Origin: JAAXVQ01 sp964604705
Lineage (GTDB): Bacteria; Oederibacteriota; JAAXVQ01
Length of the DNA: 64,000 nt
Direction of reading: 5' to 3'
NCBI GenBank assembly: GCA_964604705.1
Contig: CAZSAP010000005.1
Location: forward strand, 226,534-290,533
Positions 42,477 through 51,263 of the stretch are shown here, piece after piece. The notes below the pieces were generated by a model. It saw only the letters and a program-made list of their open reading frames with translations, had not been told where the DNA came from and ran no database searches. Numbering within the stretch: the first letter of the stretch is position 1; each line of letters opens with the position of its first letter. The position numbers were made by a program, and so were the translations under genes.

Positions 42477-44693
42477 ATGGCAGATGATCGTTTGCATATA
42501 GCACTGGTTTGGCACATGCACCAACCCTATTATCGAGAACCCAACAGCGGTGCGTGCAGCATGCCGTGGGTTCGGCTGCATGCCACCAAGGACTATCATT
42601 ACATCCCGGCCTTGCTTCAAGCCTATCCGAAGATAAAGGCCAATTTCAATTTGGTTCCGAGCTTGCTAAAGCAAATTGAACTCTACAACGCAGGCATGAG
42701 CGATACGGCGTTGGATTTGAGCCGTACCCCGGCCAAAGAGCTGACCCGTCCCCAAAGAATGCAGATCTTGCATTTTTTCTTTTTCGCCAATCACGAGCAT
42801 ATGATTCATCCGTTTCCGGCGTATGCGGATTTACTCGCTCGCCGTGGCTTGTCCATGAAAGACGAGGATTTGGAGTCTCGGATTTCCGTGTTTTCGGATC
42901 AGGATTTCTTGGATTTGCAGGTTTGGTACAACTTGGTCTGGATTGATCCATTGGAACGTGAGCGGCGTCCGGAGATTTCGGCGTTGGTGGACAAAGGCCA
43001 TGGGTTTACCGAAACCGATAAGCAAACGGTTTTGAGCGCCCATGCGGATATTATGCAAAAAGTGATTCCTTTATACCGCCGGATGCAGGAAGCGGGGCAG
43101 ATTGAACTTAGCACCACGCCGTTTTATCATCCGATCATGCCTTTGTTGTGCGATACCGAAGCTGCCCGGGAAGCGATGCCCAATGTCCAATTGCCCGAAC
43201 GCTTTATTCATCCCGAAGATGCCCGTGAGCAAATCCGCAAATCCGTCGAGTACCACACCCAGTTGTTTGGCCGCGCCCCGATCGGCATGTGGCCTTCCGA
43301 AGGGTCGGTCTCCCCGCAGGTCGCACAACTGATTCATGAGGCGGGGATCCGCTGGATTGCCACGGATGAAGAAATTTTAGGCAAGAGCCTGGCTGAAGAA
43401 TTGGCGCACATGCCCGAGGGGCTTTCCTTCAAACCCGATTATTTATATAAACCGTATTGCCTGGATCTACCTAAAGCCAAGGGGTTGAACATGATTTTTC
43501 GGGATCATGAACTCTCGGATTTGTTGGGGTTTGTTTACTCCAAGTGGGACCCCAAGGATGCTGCGGCCAATCTTATCCACCGTTTGCGTTCGATTCGCGA
43601 AACGTTGCTCGGCAAACCCGGTCCTCATTTGGTCTCGATCATTCTTGATGGGGAAAACGCCTGGGAATATTATCCGGACAACGGGCGCGCTTTTTTTCAA
43701 GCCCTGTATGAAGGCCTGAGCGCGGCTCCGGATTTGGTGACGGTTCGTGTAGGGGATTATTTGAAAGAGGGGACGGCTCCGGCGAAGCTGCCTCGCCTGT
43801 ATTCCGGTTCTTGGATCAATCATAATTTTAAAATATGGATCGGGCATCCCGAGGACAACACGAGTTGGAATTATCTGAGTCGCACCCGAGAAGAGTTGGT
43901 GGAGTGGGAGCGGACGCATCGGGATGAACGACATGCCGCGGCCCGTGCCTTGGCGTGGGAAGCGCTGTACATCGCCGAGGGCAGTGATTGGAATTGGTGG
44001 TATGGGGATGACCATTCCTCAAACCTGGACATGGAGTTTGACCAATTGTATCGCGAGCAGCTGTCCACCGTTTTCCGGGCTATGGGAAAACCGATTCCCG
44101 AATACCTCATGATGCCGATTCGGCGCGGACAAATGCAAGGCCAGATTATTCAGCCTACGGGGTTTATGTCTCCAAGTTTGGACGGAGAGATCTCGGATTA
44201 TTACGAATGGTTGACGGCGGGATATGTGGATTTGGCCGGAGGCGGTGGCGCCATGCATCAGGCTGAATCCATTTTCAAAGCCGTGTATTTTGGGTTTGAT
44301 TTGCACACCCTTTTTCTCCGCATTGATTTGAATGCGGTCTGGCAAGAAACCAACCGGCACGAGCCGTACGAATTGAATATCCGGTTTCTCTTGGAACATC
44401 CGCGACTTATTCGCATTCGCGCCTTGTTGCCCGATCCGGTCATGGATTTCTATGCCCTGGATGCCGAAGAACGATGGGTACTGGTTCAAACCCATGCGTT
44501 GCAGGGCGCGGCGAAAAAAATCATCGAGTTGGCCATTCCGTTTAAGGATCTCAAGGTGACCATCGGGGACGAAATTCAATTTTGGATGTTTATGAAAAAA
44601 GGCGATCGGGAATTGGAACGTTGTCCGCGTCAGGGACCGGTCACGCTTACGGTTCCGGATGAAGCTTTTGCTGCGATTAATTGGTGCGCGTAA
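42477..44693 (+). CDS. Glycoside hydrolase family 57 alpha-glucan enzyme
   Basis: A 738-residue GH57 protein. ATG 42477 is preferred (AAAGGA ten bases upstream, normal N-terminus); the frame is open from 42453. Family motifs are the N-terminal HMHQPYY, the nucleophile Glu275 in MWPSEGSVS, and the acid/base Asp391 in LDGENAWEYY. A beta-rich C-terminal domain follows the catalytic barrel. GH57 members include alpha-amylases, 4-alpha-glucanotransferases and branching enzymes; the activity cannot be fixed from motifs. No signal peptide is present, so it acts on cytoplasmic glucan, in line with malQ nearby. Confidence 0.92.
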   Translation: MADDRLHIALVWHMHQPYYREPNSGACSMPWVRLHATKDYHYIPALLQAYPKIKANFNLVPSLLKQIELYNAGMSDTALDLSRTPAKELTRPQRMQILHFFFFANHEHMIHPFPAYADLLARRGLSMKDEDLESRISVFSDQDFLDLQVWYNLVWIDPLERERRPEISALVDKGHGFTETDKQTVLSAHADIMQKVIPLYRRMQEAGQIELSTTPFYHPIMPLLCDTEAAREAMPNVQLPERFIHPEDAREQIRKSVEYHTQLFGRAPIGMWPSEGSVSPQVAQLIHEAGIRWIATDEEILGKSLAEELAHMPEGLSFKPDYLYKPYCLDLPKAKGLNMIFRDHELSDLLGFVYSKWDPKDAAANLIHRLRSIRETLLGKPGPHLVSIILDGENAWEYYPDNGRAFFQALYEGLSAAPDLVTVRVGDYLKEGTAPAKLPRLYSGSWINHNFKIWIGHPEDNTSWNYLSRTREELVEWERTHRDERHAAARALAWEALYIAEGSDWNWWYGDDHSSNLDMEFDQLYREQLSTVFRAMGKPIPEYLMMPIRRGQMQGQIIQPTGFMSPSLDGEISDYYEWLTAGYVDLAGGGGAMHQAESIFKAVYFGFDLHTLFLRIDLNAVWQETNRHEPYELNIRFLLEHPRLIRIRALLPDPVMDFYALDAEERWVLVQTHALQGAAKKIIELAIPFKDLKVTIGDEIQFWMFMKKGDRELERCPRQGPVTLTVPDEAFAAINWCA

Positions 44694-44729
44694 TAGAGAG
44701 CGCGTGCAAGGTTTTGGAGAGGTTTTGAA

Positions 44730-45131
44730 TCAATGTTCTTTTAAGGCTTCTTCAATATGCCGAGCCAAGCCAAGAATGGCATCCGGTGGGATGGATGGAA
44801 TGTTGGTCAGCTCCGGCAAAACCGGTTCTGGAATTTCCTCGGGTACAGGCGGAGTCGGAACCGGAGCCTGGACGGTGGGAAGCTCGGTCTGAACCGGTAC
44901 CTCGGCTTTTTCAACCCGGGCCGCACGTAGGCGATACACTTCATCGGCCAAATTTATGGCCGCCAAGATACTGACTTTGAGAGGAATGGCCAGATTGGCA
45001 TTTTTGGCAATTTCCTGCATTTTGCCGTCCACATAATGGGCCAATTCACGGATGTAGTCTCCGTTGGCCTCACCGCGAATGGTGTACTCGTTGCCAAAAA
45101 TGATGACCCGGACGGCGGGACGGTCTTCCAT
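44730..45131 (-). CDS. zapA: Cell division protein ZapA with proline-rich extension
   Basis: A 133-residue protein. Residues 1-70 match ZapA (VRVIIFGNEYTIRGEANGDY, then HYVDGKMQEIA and ILAAINLADE). ZapA bundles FtsZ filaments at midcell. Instead of the usual coiled-coil tail there is a Val/Pro/Glu-rich stretch (about 75-112) and a short final helix (DAILGLARHIEEALKEH). Its ATG shares a base with the stop of the upstream coiled-coil gene. pheT-zapA is a common gene order. The convergent GH57 gene ends 36 bases away. Confidence 0.85.
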   Translation of the reverse strand: MEDRPAVRVIIFGNEYTIRGEANGDYIRELAHYVDGKMQEIAKNANLAIPLKVSILAAINLADEVYRLRAARVEKAEVPVQTELPTVQAPVPTPPVPEEIPEPVLPELTNIPSIPPDAILGLARHIEEALKEH

Positions 45132-45415
45132 CAGGTGCCTTCCTCCATTTCCATGACTTGAGCTTCTATTTTATCCAAATCGGTCAGGATTTTTTCAATC
45201 ATCGTCACGGTTTTTGCACGTTCTTTGCGCAAACGCTCTAATTCACGGTCTTTGGCTTGGTCCTCCAGACGATTATCACGATTGGCATGCACATGCAGGT
45301 TTTCCAGCTCTGTGGCACGGGATCGCCAGTGACTCACCTCGGCCTTGGACTGCTTGAGTTCATTGATAAGCCGGTCCACTTGCTGTACCAGCTGGGTCCA
45401 TTCTTGGGTCGACAT
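45131..45415 (-). CDS. Small coiled-coil protein (ZapB-like)
   Basis: A 94-residue, highly charged protein predicted to be almost entirely coiled-coil: heptad-like VQQVDRLINELKQ, then DRELERLRKERAKTVTMIEKI. It lies between pheT and zapA and overlaps zapA by one base, so it is very likely cotranscribed and translationally coupled. Position and size resemble ZapB-type division factors, but low-complexity coiled-coils are poor evidence of homology. The name is therefore only a suggestion. Confidence 0.7.
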   Translation of the reverse strand: MSTQEWTQLVQQVDRLINELKQSKAEVSHWRSRATELENLHVHANRDNRLEDQAKDRELERLRKERAKTVTMIEKILTDLDKIEAQVMEMEEGT

Positions 45416-45432
45416 GCGGCTCCTTGTACCGG

Positions 45433-47877
45433 TTAGCGAAGTTGTGCGCCAAACATCTGTTGAACCTTGGCGAGGATTTGAGCGTGCAATGTTTTTATCT
45501 CTTCGTCTTGCAAGGTGCGGTCTTGAGCCTGGAAAGTAAGGGCAAAGGCCAAACTCTTTGTTCCCGGGGTCATGTTCTCACCGCGGTATACGTCAAACGG
45601 TTCCACCTGGATAAGCAAGGGACCGCCTACTTGCCGGATGGCTTTCACCACGTCGCCGGCCTGAGTCGCTTCGGGCACGGCCAAGGCCAGATCGCGACCC
45701 GAGGAAGGGAAGCGTGAGAAGTTTTTTACCCCATGCCGCGGGCCGAAATAGCTCCAGAGGATTTCCAAGTTAATCTCCGCCACCCATAACACGGTACGGA
45801 GCTTGTAAGCTTCTTGGGCCTCGGGGTGCAACGCACCGGCCCAGCCGATTTCGCGGCCGTCCGGAGCTGTAATGGAAAACGACATCACCGGATGCAAAAA
45901 CGGGCGTTCCACGGGTACGAACTTGAACCCAGGGGCTCCTGGGTGCGTCACCTTGAGCGGCAAACGAGCAAACCAACCTTCGAGCAAACCCTTGAGATCA
46001 TAAAAATCGAGCTCCGGCAAATGGGCTTTGCCCATACGCCAGTCCAGCGGATATCGTGTTCCTGCCATGGCCACGCCCATATGCTGGGGTTCGGCGGGCA
46101 GGGGTTGATTCGCCTGCGGTGTAAAGACAGCGCCGGTCTCGAAAATCAGTACCCGTTCCTGACCGCGGCGTTGGTTGTAGGCCACGGTTTCCACCAAGAC
46201 CGGCAGGAGCGCCGGCCGCATAATGGAGGTTTCTTCGCTGAGCGGGTTTTTCAAGGCCAGGCATTGGCGCCAAGCGTGATCCTGGGGCAGACGCAAGCGA
46301 TCAAAATGAGCAGCGCTCATGAACGAATAATTGATCACTTCGTTGAGCCCGCATCCGGCGGCCACCTGGCGGCATTCCCGAATAAACATGCGCCGCGCAT
46401 CGGGCAGCGGGGCCACCAAAGGCACACGAGGAGCCACGGTGGGGATCCGGTCAAAGCCGATCATTTGCGCCAATTCTTCGATCAAATCTTCTTCTATGGT
46501 GACATCGTTGCGGAAATGTGGAACCCGGATCGTGACCGAGTCGGGCTGGTTGCCGCTTTCAACCAAGAAACCCAGGCGGGAGAGGGCTGCCAAAGAGGCT
46601 GTTTTATCTACGGGCATGCCCAGCACACGTTCGGCTTTGGTCAGGTTGAGCGTGATCTGTAAGGGTTGCTTGGGGGTTGGGTATTGGTTAATCACACCCT
46701 TGAGGATATTTCCACCGCTTACTTCAGCGATCAATTGACTGGCACGATCCAAGGCCAAAAGCAAACCGTTTTCCGGATCCGTACCGCGTTCAAAACGATA
46801 AGAGGCTTCGGTAGATAAATTTAAAGCTTTCGAGGAAGCACGCACTGCCCGGGGTTGGAACCAGGCGGATTCCAGCAGGATTTCAGTGGTTGTAGCCGTG
46901 ACTTCACTGTCCAGTCCACCCATAACCCCGGCTATGGCCACGGGGCGTTCGGCGTCGGCAATGACCAATTCACCTCCGGCCAATGTGCGTTTTTCACTGT
47001 CCAAGGTGACTAGGTTTTCTTGGGACTTGGCCTTGCGTACTCGGATTTGAGCGCCGGCAAGACGCTTCAGGTCAAAGGCATGCAAGGGATGTCCGATTTC
47101 CAAAAGCACATAATTGGTAATATCGACCACGTTGTTTACCGAACGTTGTCCAAGTTTTTCCAAGGCATCCTTGAGCCATTTGGGGGAGGGACCGATGGTG
47201 ACGTTTTGGATGATGCGGGCACAGTAGCGATCGCAGCCGCACTCGGGTTCAATGGAGACCTGAGCCACTTGGGCGGCGTTGGGCTCTGTTTCCACTAAGG
47301 TCAAGGCTGGCAGTTGCATGGGGCGGTTGAGTATGGCGCAAATTTGACGAGCGATACCCAAATGCGAAAGACAATCGGGACGGTTGGGAGTTACTTCAAT
47401 TTCGATAATGACATCGCCTTTTCCCAGGGCCTCACCAATGGGAATGCCCAAAGGAGTGTCGGCGGGCAGGTGCATGATGCCTTCGGAGACTTCGGCCAAG
47501 CCCAGTTCACGCTCGGAGCAGATCATGCCTTGGGATTCTTCGCCCCGGATTTTAGCACGCTTGATCTTAAATTCTCCGGGGAGTACGGCCCCTTCCAGCG
47601 CGACGGCAATGACATCCCCAGGAGCGATGTTTTTGGCTCCGCAAACAACTTTCAGCAACGTACCCGGGATTTCAATTTCAGTTAAAGAAAGCTTGTCCGC
47701 ATTCGGGTGGGGAACAACGCTCTTCAAACGTCCCACCACAACCTTATCAAAGTTGCAGGAAGTATCCACGATGCTGGATACTTCAATGCCGGACATGGTT
47801 AAACGCTCGGCGAGATGGACGGGGGTTATGCCCGTTAAATCCACGAATTTGGCTAAGATGGACCAAGAGATTTTCAC
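45433..47877 (-). CDS. pheT: Phenylalanyl-tRNA synthetase beta subunit PheT
   Basis: An 814-residue PheT. GTG 47877 is chosen, six bases after GGAGGG, giving MKISWSILAKFVDL; an in-frame extension to 47904 exists. The N-terminal B1 domain, the tRNA-binding OB fold (VVVGRLKSVVPHPNADKLSL, then VVCGAKNIAPGD), the B3/B4 editing region (EIEVTPNRPDCLSH), the B5 domain and the C-terminal ferredoxin-like anticodon-binding domain (FSRFPSSGRDLALAVPE) are all present. Aminoacylation needs PheS, normally encoded directly upstream; it is not there. A 369-base gap precedes this gene instead. Confidence 0.97.
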   Translation of the reverse strand: MKISWSILAKFVDLTGITPVHLAERLTMSGIEVSSIVDTSCNFDKVVVGRLKSVVPHPNADKLSLTEIEIPGTLLKVVCGAKNIAPGDVIAVALEGAVLPGEFKIKRAKIRGEESQGMICSERELGLAEVSEGIMHLPADTPLGIPIGEALGKGDVIIEIEVTPNRPDCLSHLGIARQICAILNRPMQLPALTLVETEPNAAQVAQVSIEPECGCDRYCARIIQNVTIGPSPKWLKDALEKLGQRSVNNVVDITNYVLLEIGHPLHAFDLKRLAGAQIRVRKAKSQENLVTLDSEKRTLAGGELVIADAERPVAIAGVMGGLDSEVTATTTEILLESAWFQPRAVRASSKALNLSTEASYRFERGTDPENGLLLALDRASQLIAEVSGGNILKGVINQYPTPKQPLQITLNLTKAERVLGMPVDKTASLAALSRLGFLVESGNQPDSVTIRVPHFRNDVTIEEDLIEELAQMIGFDRIPTVAPRVPLVAPLPDARRMFIRECRQVAAGCGLNEVINYSFMSAAHFDRLRLPQDHAWRQCLALKNPLSEETSIMRPALLPVLVETVAYNQRRGQERVLIFETGAVFTPQANQPLPAEPQHMGVAMAGTRYPLDWRMGKAHLPELDFYDLKGLLEGWFARLPLKVTHPGAPGFKFVPVERPFLHPVMSFSITAPDGREIGWAGALHPEAQEAYKLRTVLWVAEINLEILWSYFGPRHGVKNFSRFPSSGRDLALAVPEATQAGDVVKAIRQVGGPLLIQVEPFDVYRGENMTPGTKSLAFALTFQAQDRTLQDEEIKTLHAQILAKVQQMFGAQLR

Positions 47878-48197
47878 TGCCAACCCTCCACGAAAAGATG
47901 GCAAATTTTTTCATAGAAACAGCACTGTGTCAAGGCGATTCCAGGCTTTCTTCAAGTAGTTTGTGAAACCCGGGTTGAGCCTTTGCCGTGAGTTTGAGGT
48001 ATTCCTTGAAGTTCGGGCGACCTTGCTTGGCCAGGCTTGAAGCGATCACGTCTTGGGACACTTCGGGTGTCTGGTACGGCGGGATTCCAGGGCTCGGAAG
48101 GTCTTGTTTGGGAGTGGCATGATCTCGTCGGATGTGTTTGCTTTGTTTTGGGCCGAGGACTTGGCCCAAATGAATTTTAAGCGGGCATTAAAAACGC
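47878..48197. other. Gap upstream of pheT with a GC-rich stem-loop and no convincing gene
   Basis: No gene is convincing here. A minus-strand frame of 79 codons (48169-47930) has no ribosome site and no resemblance I recognise. A perfect 8-bp hairpin, TTTGGGCC paired with GGCCCAAA across an 8-base loop, lies at 48147-48170. It lacks a T-run, so it may be a leader structure for pheT rather than a terminator. pheS, expected in this place, is absent. Confidence 0.5.
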
Positions 48198-48226
48198 TTG
48201 AGTATACAAGGGAGTTAAGGTATATC
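48198..48226 (+). promoter_or_regulatory. Candidate sigma-70-type promoter of malQ
   Basis: TTGAGT (48198-48203) and TATATC (48221-48226) are separated by 17 bases, close to consensus, and lie 39 bases before the preferred malQ start. They sit between divergent pheT and malQ, where a promoter is required. Confidence 0.45.
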
Positions 48227-48264
48227 TGAAAGACCTTATATTTCCAATGAAACGAGGCCCACGC

Positions 48265-50100
48265 GTGACTTCTTCGCCCGCGATTCTTGAACGCTTCTCC
48301 CGAACGGCCACTGCCTCCCAATGGGAGCGGATTGGGTTCCGAAAACGTGCCGGAGTAGCGGTACCGTTGTTTTCAATTTATTCCAAACAAAGTCAGGGCA
48401 TCGGCGATTTCACCGATCTGCGCCTTTTGGTTGAGTGGTGCCGGCAATGCGGTCTAAGCATCATTCAATTGTTGCCGATCAATGACATGGGGTTCAACTT
48501 CCGACCGTACGATGCCCTCAGTATGTTTGCTTTGGATACCATGTTTCTTTCCCTAACCGAGCTTTGCGATGTGGATACCCAACCCTATCTGCCCGCCATT
48601 GAGACTCTGCGTAAAAATTATGCCTTGGATACCCTCCAAGTCAATTATCGCATCAAAGGGGCTAAGCTCGAGGTTCTTTGGAAAATGTTTGTTCAAAAAG
48701 ATTGGGGTCGTTCGAAAAAATTTAAAGCCTTTCGCGAAGCCAACCAATTTTGGTTACCGAATTATGTTCTGTTTAAAATCATTAAGCAATATCAGGAAGA
48801 CCGCAACTGGGAAGCATGGGATCCTACCTTGAGTCGACGCGAACCGGCGGCCTTGGATGGTTTCCGGCAGCGTCATGCCCAGGAATTGATGTTTCAGATG
48901 TGGCTGCAATGGCAGGCGGCTGAGCAACTCGGAAGTGTGAAGCGGTATGCCAATGAAAAAGGGGTTTTGCTTTTAGGTGATATTCCGTTTTTGGTTTCGC
49001 GCGACAGTGCGGATGTATGGGCGCATCAGGATTATTTCAAACTGGATCTGGCTTCCGGGGCGCCGCCGGACGGTTATGTGGCTACCGGACAGCGTTGGGG
49101 CATGCCGCCCTACAACTGGGAAGCCATAGCGGCTCGGGATTATGATTACGTGAGGCATAAACTCAAATACGCGGAACAATTTTTTAATATGTTCCGCATT
49201 GATCACTTTGTCGGGGTTTTTCGTCTTTGGACCATACGCCTGGATGAACCCTTGGAAAACGGCGGGATGAACGGTCGTTTTGATCCAGCCGACGAATGGT
49301 GGTGGGAAGCACATGGGCGACGTTTGGTGGAAGTGATGATTCAATCCACCACCATGCTGCCGTGTGCCGAAGATTTAGGCGTGATACCGCCTTGTTCATA
49401 CAAAGTTATTGATGAGTACGGGCTTTTGGGCATGGACATCCAACGTTGGTATCGCGATTGGGATCGTACGTTGGCGTTTAAGAAACCTGAGGAGTATCGG
49501 CTCAATTCAATCTCGGTTATTTCCACGCACGATATGTCGAGTTTCCAAACCTGGTGGGAATACGAGGTTGGAACAGTCGATGAAGAGTCCTTTAGGCAAA
49601 AGTGCGTGACCCTGGGGTTTGATCCTGAGCTGTTGAAAAAACGGTTGTTCGATCCTAAAAAGTCGTTTCTGGGACGCTTGGCCTGGAAACGGGAGTTCGA
49701 TACAGTCGAAGCGCTTCTGGCGGTTTTAGGACGCGGGTATGATGAAGTCAAGCCTCTCATGAATTTGTATCGCGAGTCTTATTGGGAGCAAACTCAGTTT
49801 TGGGATTATTTGGGCTTGCCGCAACCTTGGGAGCCGGCGTTTTCGCCTAAATTGGCACATGCGGCCCTAGCGGCCATTAACCGTTCGGCCTCGATGTTCA
49901 GCATTCAATTGCTCCAAGATTGGCTGGGGGTAACCGAAGCGTTTAAACATGTTGATTTCTTAAAGTACAGGATCAATTGTCCGGGGACAGTATGTGAGGA
50001 CAATTGGACACTTAAAATGCCGTTCTCATTGGAAACCATGTTGACGTTTCCTGAGAATAAATTAATTTTAGAAATGAACCAAGCCACAGGGAGAGATTGA
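48265..50100 (+). CDS. malQ: 4-alpha-glucanotransferase MalQ (amylomaltase, GH77)
   Basis: An enzyme of 611 residues. GTG 48265 has GAGG seven bases upstream; ATG 48247 is the alternative. GH77 features are GVAVPLFSIYSKQSQGIGDF, LLPINDMGF, the nucleophile Asp313 in FRIDHFVG, the acid/base Glu369 in AEDLG, and the third carboxylate Asp423 in STHDMSS. GQRWGMPPYNW is also typical. The enzyme transfers maltosyl units between alpha-1,4-glucans in the cytoplasm and probably works with the GH57 enzyme and the ROK kinase. Its stop overlaps a possible TTG start of the next gene. Confidence 0.95.
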   Translation: MTSSPAILERFSRTATASQWERIGFRKRAGVAVPLFSIYSKQSQGIGDFTDLRLLVEWCRQCGLSIIQLLPINDMGFNFRPYDALSMFALDTMFLSLTELCDVDTQPYLPAIETLRKNYALDTLQVNYRIKGAKLEVLWKMFVQKDWGRSKKFKAFREANQFWLPNYVLFKIIKQYQEDRNWEAWDPTLSRREPAALDGFRQRHAQELMFQMWLQWQAAEQLGSVKRYANEKGVLLLGDIPFLVSRDSADVWAHQDYFKLDLASGAPPDGYVATGQRWGMPPYNWEAIAARDYDYVRHKLKYAEQFFNMFRIDHFVGVFRLWTIRLDEPLENGGMNGRFDPADEWWWEAHGRRLVEVMIQSTTMLPCAEDLGVIPPCSYKVIDEYGLLGMDIQRWYRDWDRTLAFKKPEEYRLNSISVISTHDMSSFQTWWEYEVGTVDEESFRQKCVTLGFDPELLKKRLFDPKKSFLGRLAWKREFDTVEALLAVLGRGYDEVKPLMNLYRESYWEQTQFWDYLGLPQPWEPAFSPKLAHAALAAINRSASMFSIQLLQDWLGVTEAFKHVDFLKYRINCPGTVCEDNWTLKMPFSLETMLTFPENKLILEMNQATGRD

Positions 50101-50138
50101 ATAAAATCATTGGTTATACCCGGAGGCGTAATCTGACC

Positions 50139-51122
50139 ATGGACCGAAATGGCATAAAGAGTTTTATTTTAGGACTGAGTATTTTTGGGTTTGGGTTGGG
50201 AATCTGGTCAGGAGCAGAGGCCAGGACTCAAAAAGGGCGCACGGCGACTGAACTGGAAAAACCGATTGAATGGGGCGAGGCACCGGAAGATACCACTTCA
50301 CCCGAAGGCAACACCGGGGATGCTTCAGCCAATGAGCTCGGTCGCAAAAAACGCGGACGGCGCCAGGCCGGGGATGCCGGGGCAGAAGGCGGAGCGGAAA
50401 AGACACGGGTATTGGGTGCTTCAGAGACCATGGACAAGTTGTTTCCCACGCCGACCCCAGAAACCAATTCTTTGGATCGTGAAATTAAGGGATGGATTAG
50501 AGATTTAGGCGGCGAAAATCATCAACGGCAAAATGCGGTTGAGCGCTTGAGTTCGGTTGGCAAACCGGCGGTTCAACCGTTAAAACAAGCGCTCAAGGAT
50601 CCATATAAATTCACTCGGGTAGGAGCATTGGCCGCCTTAGCCAATATTCGGGATAAAGCAACGATTCCTGAAATTGAGGCCGCTTTGGACGATAAAACCA
50701 GTGAAGTTCGGGCCGAAGCGGCCAAGAGTCTGGGCAAGATGCGCAGCAAGACGTCCTTGGAACTACTGTCCAAGCGACTTTGGGATTCCGATGTACGGGT
50801 GCGGCGTGAAGTCGTCATTGCCTTGGGACGCATAAAAACCTCGGATGCGCGCGATTTGCTCCTGTCTGCATTGGAAACGTCTGACTATCTGGATGTCCGT
50901 CAACAAGCTGCGCAGGATTTGGCAAATTTTTCAGGGAACGAAGTCGTTCAGGCCTTGTTAAAAGCCACCCACGAGAAGGACGTCAAACTTTGCGCTTTTG
51001 CCATCCATGCCTTGGGAGAGATCGGTGATCCTGCGGCACGGTCCCGTTTAGAAGAACTCAGTCGGAATCGTGATCGTTCGATCCGTGAAGAAGCGGTAGA
51101 AGCGATTAAAAATCTGGAATAA
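50139..51122 (+). CDS. Exported HEAT-repeat protein
   Basis: A protein of about 327 residues. A hydrophobic signal segment (FILGLSIFGFGLGIW) precedes a long polar, Gly/Glu/Arg-rich region (about 30-105). At least five HEAT/PBS-lyase-type repeats follow (for example VQPLKQALKDPYKFTRVGAL, then IEAALDDKTSEVRAEAAKSL and LLSKRLWDSDVRVRREVVIA). HEAT repeats form protein-binding solenoids. The start is uncertain: ATG 50139 (GGAGG twelve bases upstream) or TTG 50097 overlapping malQ. No enzymatic function is implied. Confidence 0.8.
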   Translation: MDRNGIKSFILGLSIFGFGLGIWSGAEARTQKGRTATELEKPIEWGEAPEDTTSPEGNTGDASANELGRKKRGRRQAGDAGAEGGAEKTRVLGASETMDKLFPTPTPETNSLDREIKGWIRDLGGENHQRQNAVERLSSVGKPAVQPLKQALKDPYKFTRVGALAALANIRDKATIPEIEAALDDKTSEVRAEAAKSLGKMRSKTSLELLSKRLWDSDVRVRREVVIALGRIKTSDARDLLLSALETSDYLDVRQQAAQDLANFSGNEVVQALLKATHEKDVKLCAFAIHALGEIGDPAARSRLEELSRNRDRSIREEAVEAIKNLE

Positions 51123-51188
51123 GCTTAGCTGAAGAGCTACCCAGGCGTCGTTTTTTCGGTCATGATTTTGGATGGAAGTTGAATTTTC

Positions 51189-51218
51189 TTGCAGAAAGTT
51201 GCTTTCCCATCGTAAAAT
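51189..51218 (+). promoter_or_regulatory. Possible promoter of the ROK kinase gene
   Basis: TTGCAG (51189-51194) and TAAAAT (51213-51218) with an 18-base spacer lie 45 bases upstream of the kinase start, in the only sizeable gap between the HEAT-repeat gene and the kinase. The match is moderate. Confidence 0.3.
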
Positions 51219-51263
51219 GCAAGCGTTTTGTCGAAAAGCTATCAGGAGAAGGGGTCTGTTCAC

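Noticed and set aside
47930..48169. Minus-strand frame of 79 codons upstream of pheT
   Set aside because: TTG start inside a hairpin, no ribosome site and no recognisable similarity; treated as part of a non-coding gap.
48046..48321. Minus-strand frame of 91 codons overlapping the malQ start
   Set aside because: It runs antisense through the malQ 5' end and the probable promoter, with biased, non-protein-like composition.
51126..51157. TAGCT-GAAG-AGCTA hairpin and T6 run after the HEAT-repeat gene
   Set aside because: The T-run is 12 bases from the short 5-bp stem, so it is not a credible intrinsic terminator.
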